This document shows, one piece after another, positions 51,005-63,864 of a DNA stretch of 64,000 bases. The DNA is taken from NCBI GenBank assembly GCA_020465985.1, contig JAANYP010003850.1:1798001-1862000 (forward strand), written 5' to 3'. The notes under the pieces were generated by a model. It was given only the letters and a program-made list of their open reading frames with translations, ran no database searches and was not told where the DNA came from. A program made the translations under genes and the position numbers. Source of the DNA: Centrapalus pauciflorus. Lineage: Eukaryota > Streptophyta > Magnoliopsida > Asterales > Asteraceae. Positions within the stretch are counted from its first letter, which is position 1, and every line of letters begins with the position of its first letter.

Positions 51005-53176
51005 AATTATACGGCCGGTATTTGATTGATATTTAATGTTTGTGTATTTTATTTAATTAACAATGACTCAATTTTTTTGGAAATTGGTTGGAATCATAAA
51101 AAAAAATGTCGAATATATTTAACCAAGCATTATATTATAATACTCTATAAACTATGATTTACATAGGGTCAAAATCGACAATTTTAATGTTCTTGTTCGT
51201 TTGTGTTGTTACATCTTTGTAATCACGATGGATGAATCATAGTAATACGTTTTCATCTTTGATATTTAACTAGTAATTAGGGATTTACATTAGGAATTTT
51301 AATCAATTTTTTTAAAAAAATTATGACCTTGCACATATATAACATCGAAAAATCAAAGTGATTTGGTATTAATGGACATTAAATTTGGTTTATGCAAAAT
51401 CATTGCCCAATAAATTAGAAGAGTGAGGAGTTGATTTATTTTTCAATCACTTCACGAGGTTGAATTTTGTAACTAGCTCTAGTTAAATTGTTTGATTTGA
51501 ATAAAAAATATTTCATGTGTATCACGGGAGAAATATATAATTTAAATATTATTTACTTTTTTCTTTATCATTTGTTTGTTTGATGGATTCTTATGATCAA
51601 TAATTCTTAATATATTAATATTTACACATCGTGTGCAACCTATGAATATATTATATATCTATCGTTTCATAAATTCATTCTTTATTCAAAATACCCTTAA
51701 CCACGACTTCACTCATCTTTATATGTTTTTCATGTATTCAAAACAAATTATCTTTCACTAGATAAATAGTTTTAGTATGATTAAAAATTTAATGCACAAA
51801 TAAATCACGACGTATAATCATTTGCAAATGTAACCCGAAACAAGCACTATATTTGATTATGATTCGTTTTGTTTAAAAGCAGCCAGAGCCAGGCTATACA
51901 AAAGAAAAACCGATTTTAGCCCAATAAATAACCCGACCAACTATACAACATCGCACCCAAAAACGTAAGCAACGAAAAGTTAAATTACAGGTCCGTAAGA
52001 AAACGATACCGAAAGCCCAAATCATTGCTGGGCTTGTGAAGGTTTCACCATTTCTTATTATATATTTTTATGTTATCATCAATAGCCAGTTAATCATCTT
52101 GCGTTGTAGTGGGAATATAAACGTGTATTAAAAATAATAAATAACATATTCACTGGATCTTTTTTATTATACAATGAGTTTATTAACCAACATATTATGT
52201 GAATATATTTAATAAAAAATTATTTACATAAAATGTTTACAAAGTAAAATTAAGACATACATATGTTGATTATCTGAAAAATATATGAATAGTTTTACTA
52301 TGAAACTATTATTTTTTTAGCTTTAAATATATACACATAGTAACTACTTTTTATAATATTTTTTTACTTTTCATTTTTAAATTTATAGATCAATTGTTAT
52401 AAAATAAGATTTTAATTGTATATAAACTATTATGAACTATATTTATCTAACTCGTTGGTTCCGATATTTATTGTCAGAATTTTATTGTTTTAAGTTAAAA
52501 CATTCCATTTAGCGTAAATCAACTAATTATTTGGGTTTTTATTTTTATTTTTATCTTTATTAAATTAAATAACACTTATGATATAGAACTGTATTTTATG
52601 ACTACGATTTCATTCGACTATACACCCTCTAAGATAGAAGAGGGAGGGGAAATAGGATATTGGTTGGAAGAAAATGAGAGAAAAAGAAATAAATAAAAAT
52701 GGGTGTCAAATGTAGTCATCATATGTAAAAACATGATTATGCTCTTCCTGATTTGACAGTTCCTTAATAATTTATCTTTTATATTAGATATGATTGGTTT
52801 TGAGGTGTTAAACGTGATGGATGCAAGGAATTACCCAATTAAAAATAGCAAAAAGGGATATGTATGCTAGGACCCAAAAAACAATCTTTGAAATCTGCGT
52901 TACTTATTTTTTGAACTGCAAACTATCCTACTTCTAATACAGATTACTTGCAATATATATAAATTGGTACATGTGATGTTAGCATCTTTTCATAACATAA
53001 TTAATATAAATTAGGTTACAGATTACTTACATGTAATATACGAGAATTGGCAGGCAGGCATGTGGTGCTTTAATTACCGAAAGAAGCTACACAACATAAC
53101 TTTGAAGAAAGAATGGATCATCTACCATGGAACAGCTATCCTTTGAGTTGATTCTTGGTGTTGTCTATCTATCATA
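51005..53176. other. Intergenic, no gene seen
   Basis: AT-rich sequence between convergent genes. I recognised no bounded element. The last roughly 150 bases (minus strand) should include the 3' UTR of the cohesin gene; no perfect AATAAA was seen close to its stop. Confidence 0.4.
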
Positions 53177-56100
53177 TCAGAAGTTTGATTTCAGAAGCTT
53201 CGATCTTGGCAATATATCAATGTTTTCAAAGGGCTCGCTCTGTTCCACTTGGATGTAATCCTTTGTCTTAAGAACCTGCAAATTCATTTTTTACATTTAT
53301 CAAATAAGATCGTTGCCAGGTAATAGACACCCACAGCGCTCAATGAGAAGGCACCCACAAAGAAAATAAGAAGTATACCAGTGTCTCGAAAAACATTCTT
53401 GATGCCTCCTTGCGAGTTTTGCCATTTAATAGGTTGTTCATAGGAAGAGACATCCTTCCACGTGCTGCTTCCTTATCAAACATAACTTGGAGATATTTGG
53501 CAACAGCCCTAAACAATAAATGAAAATTCAAGTGTAATTGCAAGGCCATCCTACGATACAAATTCTTTCAAACTTCTGAGATCTGTTCACTTTAATCAGT
53601 TGAAAAACATCGGTTTACAAGGAAACCTGAACATGTATATACCTGGTCCGGGATGACCATCCACTGTCATCAATAGAGCGTTTTTCTTCATTATTGGTCA
53701 AATCATCACAGGCTTCTTCAGCCTCATCATCATCATCAAAATTCAGAAAATCTGTAGGAACAGCATCATTGTAAGTAAAGGGACAAGGTTTATCTGAAAA
53801 CAATTCAATAATGAAAAAATACCCTATTAAAGTATTTCCTACCAACAAAAGGTTTATTTGAAAACAATAAAGGATGTATACAAGAAGCATTTCATTATAT
53901 ATAAATTTTGCAAATTCAGGAGGAAAAACCTGTATCATTCACAACTGCAGAACATTCCACCTCCTGCACCAAGAAGATGACAAAATGTTAATTAAACGTA
54001 CACCATTCTTTTCATAAGTAAATAACTTACATCATCGTCAACCCTGTTATTGTAAGGGTTATCCTCTGTATGTGTTGTTGCTGCTGGATATGCATCCTGA
54101 TTGCCTGGATGTTCTTTATCATCCAAGAAAACTTTTTTTGAACCATAAGAGACTTCAGTACCAGCTGCAACTTCGTCACCATAAGTAGCATCAGGAACCA
54201 AGTTTTTCGCATTGCACTCTACTAGTGGTTGCAAGGTTTTTTCATCATTTACAAACTCTTCCTCGTTTTTCTTGCTTTCCTCTATATCTTGGTCAAGGGT
54301 TACAGCGTCTGGTCTTACAACATCGATCTCGGAAGACAACATACATGAAGCATCGGCAACTTGTCCAGATTCAAGGCCCATTAGAGCTTCAACAGAAGTA
54401 TCATTCTCAGCTCCTACCACCACAAGCTCGTGTTTTGCTTCAGGTATCTCTCCAAGTGAAGCGCCAGAATTTCCAACATCTGGAACTGACAAATTTTCTC
54501 CATCGATCTTCATTTCACTGCTCTGCCTAGAAAGCACATTTTCTGAACTGATGGGTTCTGTTGCATGCATGTGTTCTTGACTACCATAATAATGTGATTT
54601 TATATTATTTTCGCAAGGTTGGTTACCCGACATCACAGGCATTGCAAATGGTTCTGCCTCCCAAACATCTTCGTTGGCAAGAGGATGTAAGTTAGCCTCA
54701 TGACGATTTTCATTAGGGACATTTGGTTCAAGTGAGGAATTCTGATTCTCATTTCCTACTTCCAGATGAGTAACATTTTCATCATCTTGGGAAATGGATT
54801 TCAAGTTCATCTCAGCTCGGGAAGAGGCTTCTCCCTCCGAGACCCTAATTCTACTTGCATCATACGATTGATTGTGCAAAGAAGCTAACTTGACCGACAT
54901 ACCTGAGAAAAAAAAAAGCATATCAAGTCCAGAAAACCATACATATAAAATTGGCACCAATTTTTTTATTTCTGTAGCAGATCGAATTAAAGACAATATT
55001 TTCAGAACACATCCACAGTCAACTCACCAGTAAATAATGTTTCATCAAAAAGCTCATCTTCCCAGAATTGTTTCTGAATCATTGAAATTTCAAGCCATGT
55101 GCAAGGAGCTTTCTTTCGAAGCCTTCTTATGTCTTCAGTACTGGTCAATTGTTGGCGAATTGTGCTTTTAGAAATAAAGAACATAATAATCATTAGTGAT
55201 TACATACAACCATTAACCAACGCCGCACTGGTAAACTGACAAGAGAAGAGAACGAAACACACTCGCCATGCAACACCATGTTATCATCCATGGGCACCTT
55301 CCGTTTAGCAATGGCAGACCTGGGTGCAGACTGGCGACGTCTTTTAGATGGCATCTCAGGTGGAGGTGTGGGCTTCATTTTCAGAACTGAGGATCTGCCA
55401 ACTGCAACCAAAAGAAAGCGACATTAAATCTGAATCTTATGTGTACCCTCAACAAAGGAAGGGGCATTCACAGAGAAAAAAACTGCTCCTACTTTAAAGG
55501 GGAAAAAAGTGGAAACACGGGAACGGGATACTGAAGCTTAGTTAACATCTGATTCATATTGCAATTTATAAACATTATTGCATACCTAATATGGATGACA
55601 ATAAATCATCATCATTGGGGACAGATCCAGCAGTTGTTTTGGTAGTCAATAAACCTGAAGTTTCAACTACATTGGAACTCTGTGTCATCAGCGAGCTCTC
55701 AGTGAAGCCACGCTTTTTTCCCGTAAGCATGTCACTCACAGAATAACCTCCATCGCCCCTCATTGTATATTCTTGGGTTGGTGTGCTCTCTGGTAGCACG
55801 TGACTCAACATATCTGAAAACCTTTCCGGTATAGAGAGCAATTTTTCGGCAGCAGGGAAATCAGAAGTGTAACTGTTGGTGTTATCTCCTTGAGTTGCAT
55901 TATATGACTCTTCATCATGACGAGGTTCAGTAATGCGAGTCTCTTGCAAGTTTGATTCCACTGTATTAGTTGCATGTGGCCTTTCCCCTAGAAACACAAG
56001 GCATTTATTATCAATTTTCAGAAGAGACTTTGCTAAAAATCGACACTTAACAACATTCAAGATTAATTAGATGCACCTTGCACCAAAGTTGAATTTCCGG

Positions 56101-59100
56101 AAGCATTGGAGGGTTCCTTTCTTGCTGATATATCAAGTGAATGAAAGGAAGCAACATCTGTTACTTGAACAGGATCATCATGATTCTCATCTTCAAAAAG
56201 GATTTCAGCATTTGATTGTGTAGGAAGGTGGCCTGCATCAATAAGAGGAGATTGATTGGTAATCTCATTGAACTTCTCAAACGGTCTGGCAAGAGCTTGT
56301 GAGACTAAATACAATAGTAGCATGAATCAACCGGCATACCTTGATCCTCGACCCAATTTTCACAGTTATCATTGTAACATTGTTCTCCAGGATCCTTGTC
56401 CATTGAAATGTGTTGCGTTGCTATGACAGCTGATGCTGGCTTTTCCTGTGACTCAGATTGATCATTCTCTTGCTCCTGTCGGACATTACAGGGAGCATTT
56501 CCTAGATTCTCATTCACAGCATATTCTGTTACATAATGATTTTCTGGTTCCTGGTGATCATCGCATGCAGAAGTTTCTTGAATATTGGACAAATCTGGTT
56601 CTTCCCATACTACAGGAGTACATGGAGCCTGGGCATACTCAACTGGCTCATTATCTCCTTCAAAATCATCTATCTGACCACACGAAAAGTTTTAAGATAA
56701 AAAATCAGATTTCATCCTTATTTAAAGAAAAGAAGAAGCCCAAGCACCACTTTAGCTTTTTACAGACCTGATTTATGCCATCATCGACAATCAGAGTATC
56801 CTGATTTTCGTCATGCTTTTGTGATAGTCTTGCCTGAAAAGATGGCTGCGGATGAACACTGAATGTAAAATTATGTTAGAATGTTGTAGGTTCATTGTAC
56901 ATACAATTTGACAAGGGGACATGTAAAGCCCAGGTTTTGTAAGTGATCCATAAAGAAGTATATGTTTGAAGCCTCGAAGGCAGAAGACATCTACCATTTA
57001 TGTTACCTAAAAACACTTGGTTGAAAAAGAATAGGCCTTATTTGACATGGCATGTACTTGACCCACAGACCAACAGTTAAAATATTCTATTCTACATCTC
57101 TCTCTCTTTCTCTAGCTGAAAATTTGAAATCATATCTGATTCTGGGACAGAACCTATAGACCCAAAACCTAAATTACATATGAGATTACCAGCTCCATTT
57201 CTCACTATGAACAATAGTCCTAACAATATTAGTTGCACACCTGGTTAGCATGCTTCTGTCAACCTTACTCTTAGAGGATAGAATCAATTATGATACCACA
57301 CACAGAGCATACCCTGAATTCAACATATCATCAGCATCTCCTCCAGTTGCATCCTTCTCCACTAGAAGTTCCTGATTGCACAAATTATTAATAGTCCTTT
57401 AGAGTGCATTAGATAAATTTCATGTTAAGCAAAACACATTAGTAAGATATACTAATTTCTCATGTAGGAGATTTGAATAATGAATCTTATCATATCAAGG
57501 ACTGCATTTGCATGTAATAGAAACTTTGTTCTATATTTACCATTCCTTGAGGAATATTTTGGAATATGTTATCTGAATGAAATACTAAGAACCATGTGTA
57601 AAGATATAACATGCACAAAATGGGCATTAATATAAACAGAGTCAGAAACAGAATCCGGTTCAGGTTAACTATATCAAGTGAACAAATATAGAACTGCAAA
57701 CCAAAATTTAACCTTAAAAACCGTTAAAAGAACCAGCCACCTGTCGCTATGCCAAATACCTAAAAGTTCCATCCTAGCTACAGTCTAAGATGCTAAATTA
57801 ATTTTATAAAGAACAAGGATATATAGAGTGCCAAAGCATTATTTGTTGATTCACATTGAAACTTCTGAAAAGAACACTACCTCATCAAGGTCCAAACCAG
57901 AAGCATCGCCATCACCAAATCTCTCTGCAACCAAATAAATAAATAAAAAGATATTTAACATTAAAAAAATATACAGAAAACAGTGTGCATGGTAATCATG
58001 TCCAAACAGTTCATTATATATGAACACAAATACCAACCATCTAGTCCAAATTTGGATGTAGAGTAAATAACACCCTCCATGGTATCTTGAAGTGTGATTT
58101 GGTCCTTTGAACCAACATGATGATCAACATAACTACTACAAAATAGTTGATATCAACAAGCAAGCATTAGTCTGATAGGGATTCAGAAATTGAGTAAAGG
58201 AAACAGAGGATTAGACAAAGATAAACTAAGGTTTTGATTAATGATTTGCTGAAAAATAGAATAGGAAAATAACTCAACCAAATGGTTGCCCAGGGAAACC
58301 CCTCTCTGTCTCTCTCTCAATTGTATGATTGGAGCCCCTCTCACAGCTTTACAAAGCAGAGAGTACAAATCTAAACAATAATTTTGCACACCTCCAATCC
58401 CTCTCTTCCCCTTTATTTATAGATTTCCTTACTAACTAACTACTACTAATTTCCCTATTTTGGCCTTTCTAGAATATTCACATGTAAAATCCTATCATGG
58501 TCCAAGTTGGGAAACAAAAATACAGCACCTAACGAGAAGAACAATACATTTTCTTCTAAAGCATCCTACAGAAACATTATTATCTCCATATCCGTCCATC
58601 GAAGTATCAACAAACATAATAGACTTGGTGAAGTCCATTAGCTAAGGTGCAACTTAGAATTGTATAAAATTTTTGCAAGAGCAGCAGTTGTGTATTGTGT
58701 TAGCAGATATATGGTGTCCACATACGCACACCAGTGATTACATTTCTACCCAAAAAAATGACCTAAGATTGACATTATCACACTAACCCCTGAAAAAAGT
58801 CATTGTCTGGCAGCTCAAAATCATCAAGATCAAAGGTCTCTGGAAGGGTTATTGAGTGATATGGAGCCGTAGATTCTTCAGGTGGCAAGTCCACAGCAGT
58901 GGATCGAAAAGCTTGTTTTACTTTTAGCAATGCCTCACTACAATCATCAAAGAGGTAATTTACCTTCCTTGAATATATTCTAACCACACCAAGTAGAAGA
59001 TGGCTGGACAACCGGAGTGCAATAGGCATTTCAGGAAAAAGGATCGAGTCTGTCAAGACCAAGCAGAAGAAATTAAGAAGGCACATGCAAATAACCACAA

Positions 59101-59407
59101 ATTAAGTTTTTGTGTGTGTGTGTGTGTGTGTGTGGGTTGGGGGGGGGGGGGGGGGGGGGGTTGTAAAAAATAATAATTGAAAGATTAATGAACTTTTGTC
59201 CACGAATACGCCTCTACACTGAAATAAACAAAATAAGGTCAAAGAAAATCAGGTGACAAGAAAAGAAAGCAAAAGCAACATACCTACAGAGATGCCAATA
59301 TCAGTATCTGCAACCTGGTTTTTGCGAAGCTTTCGCTCCAAATGAGCAGCAATCCATATGGTCCCTAAAGGACCCTTCTTGGCCAATATAAACTGCGAAT
59401 AAAACAT
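53177..59407 (-). CDS. SYN4: RAD21/SCC1-family cohesin subunit, SYN4-type
   Basis: I read 16 exons on the minus strand: 59407-59284, 59049-58788, 58135-58038, 57924-57881, 57371-57313, 56858-56768, 56673-56340, 56304-56077, 55987-55586, 55401-55263, 55164-55028, 54902-54031, 53963-53930, 53793-53643, 53508-53379, 53275-53177. All junctions are GT-AG, the phases agree, and the product is 1,067 residues (Arabidopsis SYN4 is about 1,030). The kleisin N-terminal domain fills residues 1-110 (MFYSQFILAKKGPLGTIWIA; RLSSHLLLGVVRIYSRKVNYL), which binds SMC3. A long acidic middle follows, with conserved NDDDLLSSIL (538-547), basic KRRR and KRK patches (567-582) and DIRRLRKKAPCT. The C-terminal winged helix (about 992-1050: AVAKYLQVMF, GKTRKEASRMFFETLVLKTK) binds SMC1. 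It closes the cohesin ring and is cut by separase. SYN4 rather than SYN2/SYN3 is judged from the middle motifs and length. Confidence 0.95.
59110..59160. repeat. (TG)n plus 22-base G-run in intron 1 of the cohesin gene
   Basis: (TG)12 (59,111-59,134) is followed by GGTTGG and a G-run (59,139-59,160). It lies 60-110 nt upstream of the intron 1 acceptor. In the transcript it reads as a C-run and a CA repeat. Confidence 0.92.
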
Positions 59408-60720
59408 CCTTAACTTCCGTCAATCCCTAGCTTCCTGTCAACTACTACAATACCTTCCTTCAACACATAAAATACCCAACTTCAATCAGGACCCAAGTCT
59501 GAAGCCTGATAACCCATATCAATCATCAATTCACACACTACAAATACTCGCTCACATGCAAACGAAGAGATATTGTAGACGAATTCCCAAACCCATAAAA
59601 TAAAAACCCTAGCTTTAGCAAAAATTCAGCAGAGAGAAGGAAGACGGTAACAGCCAATAAGGAGTTGTAGAACTACGAGATGGAGGTCGCATTCCCGAGA
59701 AACACCATCAGAAGTACGGTTTTTGGTGGATTGGAAAGCTCTTTTTTTTCCCCAAATATGTGTTTATGGAGTTTTAGATGGGGAAGGAAGAGGGAACCGC
59801 CTTTACTTTTTCGAATGGGTTTGGGATTTTTGAAATGAAAACTGAAAAGGGGTCAAAGGACGACAATCTCTCTAGCTAACTGCCCGGTCAACGCCTTAAT
59901 ATTATATTATTTCATACTATGAAATTCCCCTTGTACCCGTCGAATATTCATTTTATTATTGAGGATATAAGATAATATTTATTAAGCACAAGTCACCACA
60001 TGAAAGAAACGACAAGCGTATATTAATTCTTGTTTCTCTTCACGATTTAAGGAAATTCTAAAGGTTATTTACAAAATTAGTCATTTTAGGAGCCACATAT
60101 ATCAAAGAGACTTTTATTAACGTTCCTACCAATTTTGTAATCTTCTTTATGTTTTTTTTTAACAGCAAAAAGGTAGAACTAACCGGGAGCTTCAGCATAG
60201 CCATCACCCCCGCCTAGAATATCAAAGTAACATAAAGCTAGCAAGAAACTAGCTAGATGCGTTCTTATTTATGTTCCTTAATTAATTATTATATATGTTG
60301 ATCAACCGGTAATTACACCTTGATCGGATGATACGTTTTTGTCTCATAACGCTCATGAATATGTTGGATGTTAACTTTATATGTGCGAAGAAGTAGTAGA
60401 AATGTTGAAGAGGCCAGATACAACCCGCTCTTGGAGTTAAGACTATGCGCGTCGCGTGCTCGATCTGGAAATCTTGGAAATTCTTTCTATGAACTGTCAC
60501 TAAAAGGGTGACAAGTGGTGTTTTAATTTTAGGCTGTGACATGAGATGATAAGGTAAAGTGTATATATGAGAGATTGATACCGTAGAAATTACACACATA
60601 ATAAAATTAAAAAATTTATCTTGTTTTAATTAATTAATTAACATCTTGATTCTAATTAAACTGAAGGAACGTAATTACTTTAAAATGATATTCATGGTCG
60701 AAACCAGGTTTAATTTCTCT
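59408..60720. other. Shared upstream/3' region between cohesin and kinase genes
   Basis: Bases 59,408 to about 59,860 should hold the 5' UTR and promoter of the minus-strand cohesin gene. No clear TATA box could be fixed, and a 5' UTR intron is possible. At about 60,152-60,250 a minus-strand stretch ending GCTGTTAAAAAAAAA resembles the LINE tail at 10,093 and may be a short LINE 3' fragment. The kinase 3' UTR adjoins 60,720. No other gene is seen. Confidence 0.45.
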
Positions 60721-63149
60721 TTATGATTTAAAAGTAACGACTCTATTGCTGCTTTTTCCACTATCTGATGAAAACGAGGAGTCGCTGCTTTCATTATTTT
60801 CCAGCTTTTTGTTTTCTGATATCGACTTGCTAATTGATTCTCGATCAGACTCGCTACTACTTTGAACATCTTCATATATGTCATGAATTCTCCTGCTAAA
60901 ATTGGAATCCAACTGTATATTGAACCGCTTGCTGCTGTTTCTCGAGCTCCGCTTCTTCTTATATGATTCTGATTCGCCACTGCTTCCAGATGATACCGAC
61001 TCATGGCTTTTCTTTTTTGGTGATTTCCTAATCGAATTCTCCCTTTTCTTTCTCCCTGAATTTTGTGTTTTGCAGCTCTTGTTGTTTCCTTTTGATGAAT
61101 TCCTACTAACACTCTTTTTATTTTCTGTTTCAAATGTAACTTTTCTTTTTATGCTTTTGGGTTTTGATTTTGATCTGTAGCTTGTTTCTTCATGCTGCCT
61201 TCCCTCATCATCATCATCATCATCATCGTAATCGTCTTCGTTATATAAACTCTCAGATGATGAACTACCATCTCCTCTATCTTCATTATCATCGTATTTG
61301 TTTTTGTTGTTTTTCGTTTGGATCGGACTTTGTTCCTCTTCGTCTTCAAAATCACTACTAGTCATATGATCCTCTTCCGTACCATCATCTTTCTGACTAG
61401 ATGCTGCTTCAGCCTCTTGCTCTGGTTCAAAGGACGATGAAGACGGCGAACGTTGTGGATCATTGGCAGCTGAAGCTTGGGCATGATTCGTTTGTGGTGG
61501 TGGTGGTGGAGCCACCGTGAGGAAGCCAAGAGCAGCCACCACGTCCGAGATGAAGGGCCGAACTGATGGCTCCTCTTGTACGCACATGGCAGCCACCCCA
61601 ACCGCTTGATTCAAACTTCTCTCTGGAAATGCTCCTTGCAACTGTGGATCGGCCAATTCGGGATACCTCTTTTGGTCTTTAAAATACGGTTTTGCCTGTT
61701 CCAATCATTCAAATGATAGATAGTCGATCCACCTTTTTCACATAATTAATATGCATATATAGGAGAATTGAATCACTATGAGTATTACCCAGATGACAAG
61801 ATTTTGCTCGTCAGTTGGTCGAGTTGTATCTAGGGCTTTTCTTCCCGTAATGAGCTCGAGCAGAACGATCCCAAAGCTGTAAACATCGGATTTGGGGGTG
61901 AGCTCACCGTTCTGTTCATATTCTGGAGCACAACCAACTGTACCCACTACTCTTTGGTGCATAGTATTACCAGAATCGATTTCAAGCTTCATAAGACCGT
62001 AATCTGTGAGCTTTGGTTCGAGGTTATCATCCAGCAAGATGTTTGTAGACTTGAAGTTGCGATAGAGAATGGGTGGATTCGCGTTCTCGTGTAGATACTC
62101 CAGAGCTTGTGCAGCTCCTGAGGCTATTTTCATCCTTGTGATCCAATCTAATGGATTTCTGTCAGAAGGAATTTCTGTGATCAAAGTAAAAGTTAAAAGA
62201 AGTTAATTATAATCAATCAAACAAAATGAAACATATATTTATTAGTTAACATATTAATTAGTTGTATACCATGCAAGTGATCTTTAAGGGAGCCCTTTTG
62301 CATGAATTCGTATACGAGAATTCGCTGATCTCCATCAGCACAATATCCTATCAACGCTGCAAGATTTGGATGGCGAAGATGACTCAATGTCACCACTTCA
62401 GCAAGGAACTCTTTGTTTGCTTTTGTTCCATGTTTGTCTAGTTGCTTAACAGCCACAACCTGCATTCAAATTAAGTAATTCATATGTCAAATTAACATGA
62501 CTTACATAAAAAAGAAAAAGAAGAAAAAGATGGCGAGTACATTTGGTAACGATCAAGCTCACGAACCTGCTGAGTACCCTGAAGAGTTCCTTTATAAACT
62601 TTTCCAAATGCGCTCTCACCTAATAGCGATTCTCGCCGGAAGTTCTTGGTAGCCATGGCCACCTCCCTGAAACCAAAACTACGGGCTGAACATTCCGCAA
62701 CTTCTTTGGCTTCATTTGTATCATGAGTGGCAGCAACACCTCCTTGTTTTTGGTTATGGGCTGATGGTGAGGCTGTTTTATTCCCTGAAATAAACAAAGT
62801 TTTTTGCTAAAATAAAAATTACATTCTTTGATTTGATACATCATACATATGTAAAAAGTTAGAATTACAGCTAATTAACAAAGACAAGTTGAATTTCTAA
62901 AAGAACAAAGTTAATTAAGGTGGTAAAAAATGTTTTTATTTAATCCTACCTAGTGCATGCGTGTGTGTATATATATAAATCTTAATTAATTAATTAGATG
63001 TAAATTAAAATATTATATATATTAAACTCTCATATATATTGCATACCAGGAGATTGTGTAGAGGGATGTCCTTTTGTTTGTGCAACAGGCATATCCTCTT
63101 GTTCATTGCTTTCTAAATCCTTGCTTTCGAAGCATGGCAAACAACTCAT
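60721..63149 (-). CDS. Receptor-like cytoplasmic kinase VII (LIP/PBL-type), possible pseudokinase
   Basis: I read five exons: 63149-63047, 62784-62567, 62459-62270, 62174-61789 and 61695-60721. Phases agree, giving 623 residues. The N-terminus MSCLPCFESK has Cys3 and Cys6, typical S-acylation sites for plasma-membrane anchoring. The kinase domain is about residues 83-358: loop GESAFGKVYKG (90-100; usual GEGGFG), VAVKQL Lys112, Glu128, catalytic loop YRNFKSTN with Asn210 where Asp is expected, DYG (228-230) and APE (253-255). The segment ITGRKALDTTRPTDEQNLV and RYPELADPQLQGAFPERSL fit RLCK-VII, closest in memory to LIP1/LIP2, which act in pollen tube guidance. A tail of about 264 residues (360-623) is acidic (Asp run near 452-463), then Lys/Arg/Ser-rich. 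The start is chosen for the Cys motif; an upstream out-of-frame ATG lies 11 nt away. Kinase activity is uncertain. Confidence 0.92.
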
Positions 63150-63171
63150 ATCGATCTCATGCCCTCTAGCT

Positions 63172-63180
<9 letters not shown>

Positions 63181-63241
<61 letters not shown>
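63181..63241. repeat. (TA)n microsatellite in the leader of the kinase gene
   Basis: A TA run of about 60 bp begins about 30 bp upstream of the kinase start codon. It lies in the 5' UTR or core promoter. Farther upstream (63,405-63,465) is a purine-rich GGAAATGGAGATGGAGATGG tract, which reads as a CT-rich leader on the minus strand. Confidence 0.93.
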
Positions 63242-63243
<2 letters not shown>

Positions 63244-63864
63244 CTCGATCTTACGATACAAAGCAAAGCAGAGCATGCAAACGGATCAAATAACACGGAG
63301 TCGAAAATCGATGGATGTGCATTCAGCTGTTACATAATCATAATTGTATTTTCCCTCAAATCGTATGACGAGCCGAGGTTAACAACATGCAAGAATGATT
63401 TCGGGTAAACGGAAAAGGGAAAGGAAAATGGAAATGGAGATGGAGATGGAGGAAGGAGGAGGGGTTAGGGTCCTCCATGCTGTGAAAAGAATACAAGGAG
63501 TTGCAGAAGGACCCCCTGAATGCAGGAAAGCCATTAACAAAGGCATTAGGAGAGGACAATAATGCCATGGACTTGGGATAGATTTTGGATGGAGGAAATT
63601 GACTTTTTTCTTTTTTAATCTTTTTATTTTCCTAGAATCTTTCTTCCATGAATTAAAGACAACTTTTATAGTTACAGATTTGGTTAGGTTTTTTTCTTCT
63701 AAAAAACTTAAAACAATTTTCGCTTTTTTCTTTCATAAAATAAGACAAATTTATAATCATTTATCTTTTTTTTCTTAAAACTAAAATTTTATCATCTAAA
63801 CAATTTTTCACTTTTTTATAGAGATCCATGCAATCCACTTCTATGATTCACTACTTACTTTTAT
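63242..63864. promoter_or_regulatory. Likely promoter and 5' leader of the kinase gene
   Basis: The CT-rich tract on the minus strand (63,465-63,405) fits a plant 5' leader, so transcription probably starts near or above 63,470. A minus-strand frame at 63,568-63,356 covers it and would be an upstream ORF if transcribed. I could not fix a TATA box. Confidence 0.35.

Noticed and set aside
54212..54580. Plus-strand frames opposite the large cohesin exon
   Set aside because: They are antisense shadows of exon 12 of the minus-strand cohesin gene.
60675..61133. Basic minus-strand frame overlapping the kinase tail
   Set aside because: It is another frame of kinase exon 5, whose own frame has the continuous kinase-to-tail protein.
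63356..63568. 70-residue minus-strand frame upstream of the kinase
   Set aside because: It coincides with the CT-rich leader and has no domain; at most it is an upstream ORF.
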